From Acetobacterium wieringae (lineage in GTDB: Bacteria; Bacillota; Clostridia; Eubacteriales; Eubacteriaceae), in NCBI RefSeq assembly GCF_001766835.1, contig NZ_LKEU01000030.1:1-64000 (forward strand): a DNA stretch of 64,000 nucleotides, written 5' to 3'. The position numbers and the translations under genes were made by a program. A model generated the notes under the pieces. The model saw only the letters and a program-made list of their open reading frames with translations. It had not been told where the DNA came from and made no database searches. Positions 8,881-17,433 of this stretch are shown in pieces. Each line of letters starts with the position of its first letter. Within the stretch, counting starts at the first letter, position 1.

Positions 8881-10371
8881 GTGATAAGTAAAAAATTTAA
8901 CCAGTACCAATTAAGCGATGAGCTCCTAAAAGCCATTGAAAAACTAAATTTTGAAAACCCGACCAAGGTTCAGGAAGCCGTGATTCCGATTGCTTTGGAG
9001 AAAAAAGATATTCTTTGCAAAGCCCAAACTGGCAGCGGCAAAACGGCGGCCTTTGGGATTCCGATCTGTGAACTGCTGGACTGGGAAGAGAACAAACCTC
9101 AGGCTCTGGTGCTGACCCCGACCCGGGAACTGGCGCTGCAGGTCCACGAAGATATTTTTAACATTGGCCGCTTCAAGCGAGTCAAGGTGTCAGCCCTTTA
9201 TGGAAAATCACCGATCCGCCGCCAGGAAAAAGAGCTGAAACAGAAAACCCATGTGGTGGTGGGAACCCCAGGCCGGGTTATGGATCATATTGAACGGGGA
9301 ACCTTTATTACCGATGAGATCCGTTTTCTGGTCGTCGACGAAGCTGATGAGATGCTGAATATGGGTTTTATCGATCAGGTTGAGGAAATCATCAATGAAA
9401 TGCCTAAAAATCGAGTCACGATGTTGTTTTCGGCGACGCTGGAAAATGAGATTCAACGGCTGTCAAAAAAATACATGAACGATCCCCAGATCATCGAGAT
9501 TGAAACCGAGGCCAAACGGACCGATGCGATAGAACAGTTTGTTTATCAAACTGGCCATGACGATAAACTGGATGTGTTAAAGGATGTGCTGGTGGTGGAA
9601 AATCCCGACAGCTGCATTATTTTTTGTAACACCCAGGAACAGGTCAACACCATTTATAATCTGTTGGGCAAAGATAATAAGGCCTGTGAAAAGATTCACG
9701 GCGGTATGGAACAGGATGACCGTACCCTGGTTATGCAGCGCTTTAAAAAGGGTGCCTTTCGTTATCTGATCGCCACCGATGTGGCAGCTCGGGGGATTGA
9801 TGTTCATGAGATTTCGCTAGTCATTAATTTTGATGTCCCCTGGGAAAAGGAAACCTATGTCCATCGCATCGGCCGGACCGGTCGTCGGGGCACCACTGGT
9901 AAAGCGATTACCCTGGTTTCGGCAAAAGAAGGCCGTTTGTTTAGGGAGATTGAAAATTATACCGACAAAGAAATTATTGAAAAAGAGTGTCCGACTTTAT
10001 CCACGGTCCATTCGCTAAAAGCGGCCTTTATTGAAAAGCTGCAGGAAAAACCAGAGGAAAAGCTGGATAAAGCTCATGACCTGACCAGGGAGATCACCAA
10101 GATCCATATCAATGCCGGTAAAAAGACCAAAATGCGACCGGTGGATATTGTTGGGACGCTGTGTAATCTGGAGGGGATGACCGCTGCGGATATCGGCGTG
10201 ATCACGATCCTGGATGTCTCCACCTTTGTGGAAATACTCAATAACAAAGGCCCCCAGGTGCTAAAAGAACTGCAAACCCGAAACATCAAGGGACGGCCGA
10301 GAAAGGTAACTCTGGCTGAAGATAAGCCGGTTACCATGGCCCGAAAAAAACCGATTCGTCGATTTTATTAA
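8881..10371 (+). CDS. DEAD-box ATP-dependent RNA helicase, DbpA-like
   Basis: 496 residues with the full DEAD-box motif set: AQTGSGKT (48-55), PTRELALQ, GTPGR, VDEADEM, FSATL, TDVAARGID and HRIGRTGR. After the two RecA lobes (about 1-370), a C-terminal domain (about 405-480) resembles the DbpA RNA-binding domain, which in E. coli and Bacillus recognises hairpin 92 of 23S rRNA. The likely role is ribosome assembly or cold-shock RNA remodelling in the cytoplasm. The start is a GTG with only a weak purine-rich site upstream, so it is less certain. Its leader contains a promoter and a terminator-like hairpin, suggesting attenuation. Confidence 0.9.
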   Translation: MISKKFNQYQLSDELLKAIEKLNFENPTKVQEAVIPIALEKKDILCKAQTGSGKTAAFGIPICELLDWEENKPQALVLTPTRELALQVHEDIFNIGRFKRVKVSALYGKSPIRRQEKELKQKTHVVVGTPGRVMDHIERGTFITDEIRFLVVDEADEMLNMGFIDQVEEIINEMPKNRVTMLFSATLENEIQRLSKKYMNDPQIIEIETEAKRTDAIEQFVYQTGHDDKLDVLKDVLVVENPDSCIIFCNTQEQVNTIYNLLGKDNKACEKIHGGMEQDDRTLVMQRFKKGAFRYLIATDVAARGIDVHEISLVINFDVPWEKETYVHRIGRTGRRGTTGKAITLVSAKEGRLFREIENYTDKEIIEKECPTLSTVHSLKAAFIEKLQEKPEEKLDKAHDLTREITKIHINAGKKTKMRPVDIVGTLCNLEGMTAADIGVITILDVSTFVEILNNKGPQVLKELQTRNIKGRPRKVTLAEDKPVTMARKKPIRRFY

Positions 10372-10400
10372 TTAAATTTAGTGCTTTACGTGAGGATCCC

Positions 10401-10949
10401 ATGGATTATTTAACCGCCATTACCGCATTTAAACCCGGATCAGCTCAGGAACAGGCCGATCAGCAGACCTTTATCCGATTTATTCATAATAATCCGGATG
10501 TTTTGCTCCGGGACAATAAAATTGCCCATCTGACCAGTTCCGCCTTGATTTTTAATCCGGCACGGGATAAACTGTTAATGATCTACCACAATATTTATCA
10601 GTCCTGGTCCTGGACTGGAGGGCATGCCGATGGCGAAGTAGATCTGCTGCAGGTGGCAATCCGGGAAGCCAAAGAAGAAACCGGATTAAGCACGGTGACA
10701 GCCATGTCTGACAATATTATTTCATTGGATATTTTACCGGTTTTTGGTCATCTTAAAAACAATCAGCCGGTTTCAGCCCATTTACATTTATCAGTGGCCT
10801 ATTTACTTTCGGCTTCTGAGGATGAACCACTGGCCATCAAACCGGATGAAAACAGCGGGGTCCGATGGATTGCCATCCCCGAACTGGCCAACTATGTCAG
10901 TGAACCCCATATGCAGGCGGTTTATGATAAAATTTTAAATAAGCGCTGA
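10401..10949 (+). CDS. Nudix hydrolase
   Basis: 182 residues with a recognisable Nudix box around residues 73-96, beginning GGHADGE and ending REAKEETGL (REXXEEXG core). Such enzymes hydrolyse nucleoside diphosphates linked to another group, using Mg2+ bound by the box glutamates. The substrate cannot be read from the sequence. A GAGGAT site lies six bases before the ATG. The gene follows the helicase by 29 nt and precedes an HD hydrolase, so all three may be co-transcribed as nucleotide and RNA housekeeping. Confidence 0.8.
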   Translation: MDYLTAITAFKPGSAQEQADQQTFIRFIHNNPDVLLRDNKIAHLTSSALIFNPARDKLLMIYHNIYQSWSWTGGHADGEVDLLQVAIREAKEETGLSTVTAMSDNIISLDILPVFGHLKNNQPVSAHLHLSVAYLLSASEDEPLAIKPDENSGVRWIAIPELANYVSEPHMQAVYDKILNKR

Positions 10950-11005
10950 TCATTACTATTTAGTTTGGAATTATTTTGATGAGCGTTAAAAATCAAGGAG
11001 GGTCT

Positions 11006-11548
11006 ATGTCAATATCGAAAGCCATTGAATTTTCTGCCAAAGCCCACGAAGGTCATTTCCGCAAGGGTTCCCAGGTTCCCTATATCACGCATCCCTTTGA
11101 GGTCGCCAAAATTCTTAGCGAAGCCGTCGACCCGGAAGAAAACGAAGTCCTGATTATGGCTGGACTGCTCCACGATACGGTTGAAGATACCGATACCAGT
11201 CTGACGACCATCCGTCGGGAATTTGGCGATGCTGTTGCTGATCTGGTCGCCTCCGACTCGGAAAATAAAAGCTTGCCCTGGGAAGCCCGCAAGCAGCATA
11301 CCATCGATTTTTTAAAAAATGAAGCAACCCGGGAGATGCAGATGCTGGCCTGTGCTGATAAGCTGGCTAACTTAAGAAGTGTTAAAGCCGATTACGAAAG
11401 AATCGGCGAAGAGGTCTGGGATATTTTTGTCAGAGGCAAGGAAAAGCAGGCCTGGTATTACCAGGGCGTGCTGGATGCATTGGCACCGCTGGAAGGCTTA
11501 GCAATGTATGCTGAATTGAAAGCACTGATACAGGAGATCTTTGACTAA
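11006..11548 (+). CDS. HD-domain protein, SpoT/MESH1-like (p)ppGpp hydrolase family
   Basis: 180 residues. The HD signature GLLHDTVEDT (about 54-63), the upstream THP motif near residues 27-29 and a downstream ADKLANL motif are characteristic of the RelA/SpoT hydrolase domain. There is no synthetase or TGS domain, so this is a stand-alone hydrolase-type protein like small alarmone hydrolases. Some relatives act on other nucleotides. The start at 11006 is preceded by AAGGAGG; an in-frame ATG 30 nt upstream lacks a comparable site. Confidence 0.75.
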   Translation: MSISKAIEFSAKAHEGHFRKGSQVPYITHPFEVAKILSEAVDPEENEVLIMAGLLHDTVEDTDTSLTTIRREFGDAVADLVASDSENKSLPWEARKQHTIDFLKNEATREMQMLACADKLANLRSVKADYERIGEEVWDIFVRGKEKQAWYYQGVLDALAPLEGLAMYAELKALIQEIFD

Positions 11549-11603
11549 AAGAAGAAATCCTGTTAGAAACAAACAACGTGAAGAGGCAGAAGTACGGAGT
11601 GTT

Positions 11604-11628
11604 AATTCCTTGGATTGTGTAAGGAATT
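11604..11628. repeat. 8-bp inverted repeat upstream of the small-RNA promoter
   Basis: AATTCCTT and AAGGAATT are separated by 9 nt. It lies 55 nt after the HD-hydrolase stop and just before a strong promoter. No T-run follows, so it may be an operator or a weak transcript end. Confidence 0.3.
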
Positions 11629-11635
11629 ATCTGGC

Positions 11636-11664
11636 TTGACAAAACCACTATATACAAGTATAAT
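11636..11664 (+). promoter_or_regulatory. consensus sigma-A promoter
   Basis: TTGACA, a 17-nt spacer and TATAAT match the sigma-A consensus exactly. The predicted start is near 11671, about 380 nt before the first coding sequence downstream. Confidence 0.75.
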
Positions 11665-11670
11665 TCTAAA

Positions 11671-11780
11671 CAGTTTATTAATACGTACAAGGTTACCCAA
11701 TTAAACAATTAAAAGTATAACTGTGATATGAAATCACTGGAAGTCATGAATGTTGTGTGAGCACATTTATGGCTTTTTTT
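11671..11780 (+). ncRNA. probable 110-nt small RNA or terminated leader
   Basis: It is bounded by a consensus promoter and an intrinsic terminator: GTCATGAATGT pairs with ACATTTATGGC (11 bp, 9-nt loop) and seven T follow. A further small hairpin (GTGAT/ATCAC) lies near 11722-11737. No plausible ORF with a ribosome site is inside. It could be a free small RNA or a riboswitch-like leader for the ABC importer operon. I could not match it to a known family. Confidence 0.5.
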
Positions 11781-11956
11781 GCGCAATGCAACTAATGTTT
11801 AATGATCGGTAATATAGTACAATTATTTTTTTAGTCAATCGATTGGAAAATAACTGTAATTAGCAGGTATGACCGTCCCTCAAATCAAGAAAATACGCAA
11901 AATTTTTCAGCCCCTAAAAATTCACAGATAATGTGAAAATACCAACAAAAACGCAG

Positions 11957-12007
11957 CCATGAAGGTTTTAAATTCCCCAGCGGGATGAAATTTTCATGGT
12001 TTTTTTA
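11957..12007 (+). terminator. second terminator-like hairpin upstream of the importer operon
   Basis: CCATGAA pairs with TTCATGG around an inner CCC/GGG stem, followed by eight T ending 43 nt before the substrate-binding protein start. Its position directly before the ribosome site suggests transcription attenuation of the importer operon. The 180 nt between it and the first terminator hold no gene I can see. Confidence 0.6.
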
Positions 12008-12050
12008 TATACAAATCAGTGATAAAAATATGAGAAACACAGGAGAAAAG

Positions 12051-13649
12051 ATGAAGAAAAAAATTATATGTTTAGGATTGGTCTGTCTGATGTTTGCCAT
12101 GATGCTAACTGGTTGTGCCAGCAATGGTGGAACCGATAAAAAAACAGCACGGGCCGCTGACGAGTTGGTATTGGCCATTGGTGGGGAACCGGATGACGGT
12201 TTTGACCCCACCACCGGTTGGGGTCGCTATGGCTCGCCATTGTTTCAGAGTACCCTGCTGACCCGGGACAACGATCTGAATATCGTGAACGATTTGGCCA
12301 CCGGTTACATCATCAGCGACGATGGGTTGACATGGACCTATCAGATCCGCAAGGATGTGAAGTTTTCTGATGGCACCCCATTAACTGCCGCCGATGTTGT
12401 ATTCACCTACGAAACGACCGCCAAAAGCGGATCAGTGGTGGATTTAAGCGTGATGGCCAGTGCCAAAGCGATTGATGATTATACCGTGGAATTCAAGCTG
12501 AATAAACCCCAGTCAACCTTTCTTTATACAACCGCTGCCCTGGGGATTGTGCCAAAAGCCAGCTATAGCAGTGATTATGCCCAGAAACCAGTGGGTTCCG
12601 GTCCCTATAAATTTGTACAATGGGACAAGGGTCAACAGCTGATCGTTGAAGCCAACGCCAATTATTATGGGACTAAACCTGAATTTAAGAAGGTGACCTT
12701 CCTCTATCTCAGTGAAGAAGCGACTTTTGCCGCTGCTAAAGCTGGTGAAGTGGATATGGCGTCCATTGTTCCCTCACTGACCAGCCAGAAAGTGGATGGG
12801 ATGACCCTAAAGACCGTCGATAGTGTTGACAATCGGGGGATTTCCCTGCCTTATGTCAAATCGGGTACTGCCACAGCCGAAGGTTATCCCATCGGCAATG
12901 ATGTCACCTCAGACCTGGCCATTCGTAAAGCGATTAATTATGCCATTGATCGACAAAATCTGGTCGACGGGGTTTTGCTTGGCTATGGTTCTGAAGCCTA
13001 CTCAGTCTGTGATGGATTACCCTGGGGCAATACGGAGACAGCAATTACCGATGGTGATAGTGAAGGGGCTAAAAAGATGCTGGCCGATGGCGGCTGGGTT
13101 GATAGTGACGGTGATGGCATTGTTGAAAAAGATGGCGTCAAAGCCGAGTTCACCCTGATCTATTCATCATCCGACAAGGTCAGACAATCATTGGCAGTAT
13201 CTGTGGTGGATATGCTTGCACCAGTTGGTATCAAAGTCAATGTGGAGGGAAAAAGCTGGGATGAAATTTACAAGCTGATGTTTTCAAATGCAGTTCTATT
13301 TGGCTGGGGAAGTCACGACCCGATCGAGATGTACAATATTTACTATAGCGGCAACGCTGGTATTGAGACCAATGATCCCACCTTCTACAAAAATGATAAG
13401 GTCGATGCCTATATGAATCAGGCCCTGGCTATGACCGATGAAGCCGCTGCCAACGAACTCTGGAAAAAAGCCCAGTGGGATGGCCAAACGGGCTTCAGTA
13501 CCTTGGGCGATGCTCCTTGGGCCTGGCTGGTAAATATCGATCATCTTTACCTGGTGGATGACAGTCTGGACATCGGCCAAAATCGCACCGAGCCCCATGG
13601 TCACGGTTGGCCAATAACAGCGAATATTACCGAATGGCACCGAAAATAA
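12051..13649 (+). CDS. ABC importer substrate-binding lipoprotein, nickel/peptide family (SBP_bac_5)
   Basis: 532 residues with a lipoprotein signal peptide ending LTGC (lipid-anchored Cys22). The body is a family-5 solute-binding protein, with the typical WTYQIRKDVKFSDGTPLTA segment near 108-126 and the metal/peptide-type early motif around GEPDDGFDP. It would capture ligand outside the membrane for the permeases and ATPases that follow. Resemblance to nickel or metallophore binders favours nickel, which fits an acetogen needing Ni for CO dehydrogenase and hydrogenase, but a peptide substrate is not excluded. AGGAG lies five bases before this ATG; longer in-frame starts overlap the terminator hairpin. 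Confidence 0.8.
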   Translation: MKKKIICLGLVCLMFAMMLTGCASNGGTDKKTARAADELVLAIGGEPDDGFDPTTGWGRYGSPLFQSTLLTRDNDLNIVNDLATGYIISDDGLTWTYQIRKDVKFSDGTPLTAADVVFTYETTAKSGSVVDLSVMASAKAIDDYTVEFKLNKPQSTFLYTTAALGIVPKASYSSDYAQKPVGSGPYKFVQWDKGQQLIVEANANYYGTKPEFKKVTFLYLSEEATFAAAKAGEVDMASIVPSLTSQKVDGMTLKTVDSVDNRGISLPYVKSGTATAEGYPIGNDVTSDLAIRKAINYAIDRQNLVDGVLLGYGSEAYSVCDGLPWGNTETAITDGDSEGAKKMLADGGWVDSDGDGIVEKDGVKAEFTLIYSSSDKVRQSLAVSVVDMLAPVGIKVNVEGKSWDEIYKLMFSNAVLFGWGSHDPIEMYNIYYSGNAGIETNDPTFYKNDKVDAYMNQALAMTDEAAANELWKKAQWDGQTGFSTLGDAPWAWLVNIDHLYLVDDSLDIGQNRTEPHGHGWPITANITEWHRK

Positions 13650-14638
13650 AGATGAATTCGGCAAAATATGTAGCGGGCAAAGCGCTGCGAATGCTTACTT
13701 TGCTGATTGCGCTGTGTATCGTTTCGTTTATTCTGGTAAAAAACTCGCCCATCGATCCGGTTCAGGCCTATATTGGTGCCGATATGATGCGGGTTTCGGA
13801 AGAACAGCGGGAACAGATTGCTGAAAACTGGGGGCTTGATAAGCCTCCAGTTGAGCAATTTATAAGCTGGGCTGGGGCCATTGTACAGGGTGATTTTGGT
13901 ACCTCAATGATCTATCGGGTGCCGGTTCTTACGGTGATTGGCAATCGCTTTACGGCCTCACTGGCGCTGATGGGGGTAGCCTGGCTGTTATCGGGAATTT
14001 TTGGATTTTTGATGGGGGTCATTGCCGGAATGAACAAGGGCAAACTGATTGATCGGGCGATCAAATGGTATTGCTTAACCCTGGCGGCAACCCCAACCTT
14101 CTGGTTGGGGTTAATTCTACTGATGATATTTTCGGTCTGGCTGGGTTGGTTTCCCATCGGACTGGGGGTACCGGTAGGGGTTCTATCTGAAAACGTGACC
14201 CTTTCTGAAAAAATCTATCATCTGATTTTGCCAGCCCTGACCTTAAGTATCGTCGGGGTTGCCAACATTGCCCTGCACACCCGGCAAAAACTACTGGATG
14301 TATTGGAAAGTGATTATATTTTGTTTGCCAGAGCCAATGGCGAGTCGGGTCTGGGTCTGGTGTGGAAGCACGGTGTAAGGAATATTATGCTACCAGCGGT
14401 AACGTTGCAATTCGCTTCTTTCAGTGAATTGTTTGGGGGATCTGTGCTGGCGGAACAAGTTTTTTCCTACCCGGGTTTAGGTCAGGCAACGGTTCAGGCC
14501 GGACTTCGGGGGGACGTTCCACTATTACTGGGGATTGTCTTAATCAGTGCGATATTTGTATTCACCGGGAATCTGATTGGTGATATTATCTGCTCGATAG
14601 TGGATCCCCGAATTAAGGAAGGAAGGGCATCCGTATGA
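13634..14638 (+). CDS. ABC importer permease, NikB/DppB-type
   Basis: About 334 residues, with the N-terminal membrane segment, short extracellular loop and five further segments usual for this subunit. The cytoplasmic coupling motif is in the region with FARANGESG and FGGSVLAEQVFSYPG. It overlaps the end of the binding-protein gene. The start is uncertain: candidates at 13607 (TTG), 13634 and 13652 (ATG) all lack a strong ribosome site, suggesting translational coupling. It forms the membrane channel with the next gene product. Confidence 0.8.
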   Translation: MAPKIKMNSAKYVAGKALRMLTLLIALCIVSFILVKNSPIDPVQAYIGADMMRVSEEQREQIAENWGLDKPPVEQFISWAGAIVQGDFGTSMIYRVPVLTVIGNRFTASLALMGVAWLLSGIFGFLMGVIAGMNKGKLIDRAIKWYCLTLAATPTFWLGLILLMIFSVWLGWFPIGLGVPVGVLSENVTLSEKIYHLILPALTLSIVGVANIALHTRQKLLDVLESDYILFARANGESGLGLVWKHGVRNIMLPAVTLQFASFSELFGGSVLAEQVFSYPGLGQATVQAGLRGDVPLLLGIVLISAIFVFTGNLIGDIICSIVDPRIKEGRASV

Positions 14639-15522
14639 ATGTGTTAACTGAACCAGAAAATACCATACTCGAGGGTGCGCAAAGAAATGGGATTCGCAGT
14701 TATAAACTGAACCGTCGACAAAAAATCCTGATTATCACCGGATTCTGTACGGCTTTGCTGATTGGGGTCATGATTGCTGCCCAGTTAATGAGCAATGAGG
14801 GAATTGCGACCAATTTTACCCAACAAAACCTGGCGCCATCCTGGTCCCATCCATTTGGAACCGACTGGCTGGGTCGGGATATGTTTACCCGAACCATTAA
14901 GGGGCTGGCCATCAGCATTCAAATTGGTCTGCTGGCATCGAGCGTTAGTGTGGTTATTGCCCTGGTGCTGGGGATGGCCGCTGCCACCATGGGTGAAAAG
15001 GTTGACGACGCCATTTCCTGGCTGGTCGATTTGTTTATGGGGGTTCCCCATCTGGTGGCCCTGATTCTGATTGCGGTGGTTCTCGGTGGTGGCGCCAAAG
15101 GCGTCATTATCGGGGTGGCGCTAACCCATTGGCCCAGTCTGACCCGGGTGATCCGGGCAGAGGTCATGCAGGTGCGTACTTCGCAATATGTGCTGGTTTC
15201 ACGGCATATGGGCAAAGGTCGCTGGTGGATCGCCAGCAAACATATTCTGCCGCATTTGCTGCCCCAGTTTTTTGTCGGTCTGATTCTTATTTTTCCCCAT
15301 GCCATTTTACATGAGGCATCGATTACCTTTCTGGGTTTTGGATTATCACCGCATCTGCCAGCCATCGGTGTGATTCTGTCGGAATCGATGGGTTATCTGG
15401 CGGCCGGGATGTGGTGGCTGGCGTTTTTTCCGGGTCTTTCGCTGTTAGTTATTGTCCGGGCCTTTGATGTCATCGGCGATAATCTGCGTCTGTTGATGGA
15501 TCCTCACAGTGCCCACGAATAG
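14635..15522 (+). CDS. ABC importer permease, NikC/DppC-type
   Basis: 295 residues. It has the N-terminal signature of this subunit (HPFGTDWLGRDMFTR near 80-95) and a BPD_transp_1 domain with about six membrane segments. The coupling-helix region includes VRTSQYVLVSRHMGKG. Its ATG overlaps the stop of the preceding permease by four bases, so the two are translationally coupled. It pairs with the NikB-type permease to form the channel. Confidence 0.82.
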   Translation: MNVLTEPENTILEGAQRNGIRSYKLNRRQKILIITGFCTALLIGVMIAAQLMSNEGIATNFTQQNLAPSWSHPFGTDWLGRDMFTRTIKGLAISIQIGLLASSVSVVIALVLGMAAATMGEKVDDAISWLVDLFMGVPHLVALILIAVVLGGGAKGVIIGVALTHWPSLTRVIRAEVMQVRTSQYVLVSRHMGKGRWWIASKHILPHLLPQFFVGLILIFPHAILHEASITFLGFGLSPHLPAIGVILSESMGYLAAGMWWLAFFPGLSLLVIVRAFDVIGDNLRLLMDPHSAHE

Positions 15523-15540
15523 AAGGAGGGATGCGGTTAA

Positions 15541-16545
15541 ATGAATACAAAGCAAACGAGTAAGTTTAGTCACTCAAATGCGAGTATAATGAATAGAAGC
15601 ACAGAAAGTCTGGCTAATCCGGAGGAATTGCTGGTGGTAAAAAATCTGTCGGTTTCCTTTATTCAGTATGCAAAGGGCTTGAAACAGCTAAATCTGGAAG
15701 TTATTTGTGACCTTAATGTCAGTGTTAACAGCGGAGAAATTGTCGCTATTGTTGGTTCCAGTGGATCAGGAAAAAGTTTGTTGGCACATGCCATTTTAGG
15801 CATTCTCCCTACCAATGCCAAGGTTACCGGGACAATCCGCTATCAGGGTCAAGCTCTGACAACAGAACGCCAGAAAGTCTTTCGGGGCCGGGAAATCAGC
15901 CTGATTCCCCAGTCAGTCAATTACTTGGATCCACTGATGAAGGTTGGTGAACAGGTGCAAAATACCATCAGAACAAAAGATGCAAAACAGCTGCAGCAGC
16001 AGGTATTTGAGCGCTATCATCTGTCAAAAGAAGCTGGGCTGCTCTATCCCTTTCAATTATCCGGGGGGATGGCCCGGCGGGTTTTGGTGGCGACAGCGGT
16101 CAGTGGTGGAGCCAAATTGATTATTGCCGATGAACCGACCCCGGGACTACATCCGGAAGTGGTGGCAGAAACCCTTGCGCACCTTAAAGAATTGGCCAAT
16201 CAGGGTTGTGGGGTGATGATGATTACCCATGATATTGAGGCAGCCATGAAAATTGCGGACCGGATTGCAGTGTTTTATGCCGGCACAACCGTCGAAGTAG
16301 CCCCCATCGAAGATTTTAAAGAAGGGGGCGAAGCCCTGCGGCATCCCTATACCAGAGCGTTGTGGATGGCCTTGCCGGAAAATGACTTCAAACCGATTCC
16401 CGGTTTTCAACCGACACCGACAGACTTGCCTCCGGGTTGCCTGTTTGAACCCCGCTGTCACTTAAGAACAGCGGAGTGTCAATGTAAAAAACCGGAGATG
16501 CAGGATCTTCGGGGTGGACAAGTGAGGTGTATCCATGCGACTTGA
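15541..16545 (+). CDS. ABC importer ATPase, NikD/DppD-type
   Basis: 334 residues with Walker A GSSGSGKS (near 78-85), ABC signature LSGGMARR, Walker B LIIADEPT and the switch His in MITHD. The C-terminal extension has the cysteine-bearing oligo/HPY motif (PPGCLFEPRCHL, then CQCKKPEM) found in nickel and peptide importer ATPases. AAGGAGGG lies 11 bases before the ATG. It hydrolyses ATP with the next gene product to drive import. The first 30 residues are polar and atypical, so a later start is possible. Confidence 0.82.
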   Translation: MNTKQTSKFSHSNASIMNRSTESLANPEELLVVKNLSVSFIQYAKGLKQLNLEVICDLNVSVNSGEIVAIVGSSGSGKSLLAHAILGILPTNAKVTGTIRYQGQALTTERQKVFRGREISLIPQSVNYLDPLMKVGEQVQNTIRTKDAKQLQQQVFERYHLSKEAGLLYPFQLSGGMARRVLVATAVSGGAKLIIADEPTPGLHPEVVAETLAHLKELANQGCGVMMITHDIEAAMKIADRIAVFYAGTTVEVAPIEDFKEGGEALRHPYTRALWMALPENDFKPIPGFQPTPTDLPPGCLFEPRCHLRTAECQCKKPEMQDLRGGQVRCIHAT

Positions 16546-17209
16546 AGCAAAAAATATCGGTTTTGGTTATCATCAAAACAGCTGGATTTTTAAACACATC
16601 AGTTTAGCTGTTGAATCCGGAGAAATTGTGGCCTTGACTGGTAATAGCGGCTGCGGCAAAACGACGCTGGCCAAGGTTTTAGCTGGTTACGAGAAGCCCA
16701 GAGAAGGACGGGTCGAATTAAACGGCAAGGCGAATACTTTTGCCGGTTATAATCCGGTTCAGATGATTTTTCAGCATCCTGAAAAATCAGTCAATCCACG
16801 CTGGCGCATCCGTGATACCGTCAACGAAGGCTGGCCAGTTGATCGGGAATTGCTGCACCGGTTGGGAATTGAAGAAGCCTGGATGAACCGCTGGCCCAAT
16901 GAATTATCCGGCGGCGAGTTACAGCGGTTTTGTGTCGCCAGAGCACTGTCCCCGAATACACAGTTTATCATTGCCGATGAAATGACAACCATGCTTGATG
17001 CCATCACCCAGGCCCAAATCTGGGAGGTGGTGCTGGATCTGGTCAAGCAGCGGAACATGGGGATGATCATTGTCAGCCATGAAGAGAAACTGATTAAACG
17101 GATTTGTGATCGGGTCATTGATCTGGAAGCGGTACTAAATAATTGTGAGGGCGAGATAAAGAACCTTGATCTAAAGCCGGATGGTCTATTGGTTTCTCAG
17201 CTGGAATAA
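16535..17209 (+). CDS. ABC importer ATPase, NikE/DppF-type
   Basis: 224 residues with Walker A GNSGCGKT (near 36-43), signature LSGGELQR, Walker B FIIADEMT and switch His in IVSHE. It overlaps the previous ATPase gene by 11 bases and ends the operon before a strong terminator. It lacks the C-terminal oligo/HPY extension, as is common for the second ATPase of nickel-type importers. Confidence 0.8.
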   Translation: MRLEAKNIGFGYHQNSWIFKHISLAVESGEIVALTGNSGCGKTTLAKVLAGYEKPREGRVELNGKANTFAGYNPVQMIFQHPEKSVNPRWRIRDTVNEGWPVDRELLHRLGIEEAWMNRWPNELSGGELQRFCVARALSPNTQFIIADEMTTMLDAITQAQIWEVVLDLVKQRNMGMIIVSHEEKLIKRICDRVIDLEAVLNNCEGEIKNLDLKPDGLLVSQLE

Positions 17210-17231
17210 GCACTTAAATCGAAGTAATAAA

Positions 17232-17277
17232 AAAGACAAAAGCAGGCTGAATCACCAGTCTGTTTTTGTCTTTTTTT
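17232..17277 (+). terminator. intrinsic terminator of the importer operon
   Basis: An 18-bp stem runs from AAAGACAAAAGCAGGCTG to CAGTCTGTTTTTGTCTTT with two G-U pairs and a 6-nt loop. Seven T end the structure. It closes the five-gene importer transcript. Confidence 0.85.
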
Positions 17278-17323
17278 GCTTTTTAATCCTGTAATCGAAA
17301 ACAAAAATTTAAACGCCATCTAT

Positions 17324-17351
17324 TTAACAGACTGTTAACAATCTCTTTACC
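17324..17351 (+). promoter_or_regulatory. Pho box (PhoP-type direct repeats) upstream of pstS
   Basis: Three direct hexamers, TTAACA, TTAACA and TTTACC, are spaced by five bases each (11-bp period). This matches the Bacillus PhoP consensus TT(A/T/C)ACA-N5 repeats. They lie 83-110 nt upstream of the pstS start, with a weak TAAGAT -10 candidate near 17382. This predicts induction under phosphate limitation. PhoP/PhoR genes are not in the window. Confidence 0.75.
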
Positions 17352-17433
17352 TCCTCAAAACCTTTTATGGTTTTTTATTTGATAAGATAGCTATGCAAAC
17401 AACGATAATCAAGGAAATTTGAAGGAGAAAAAA

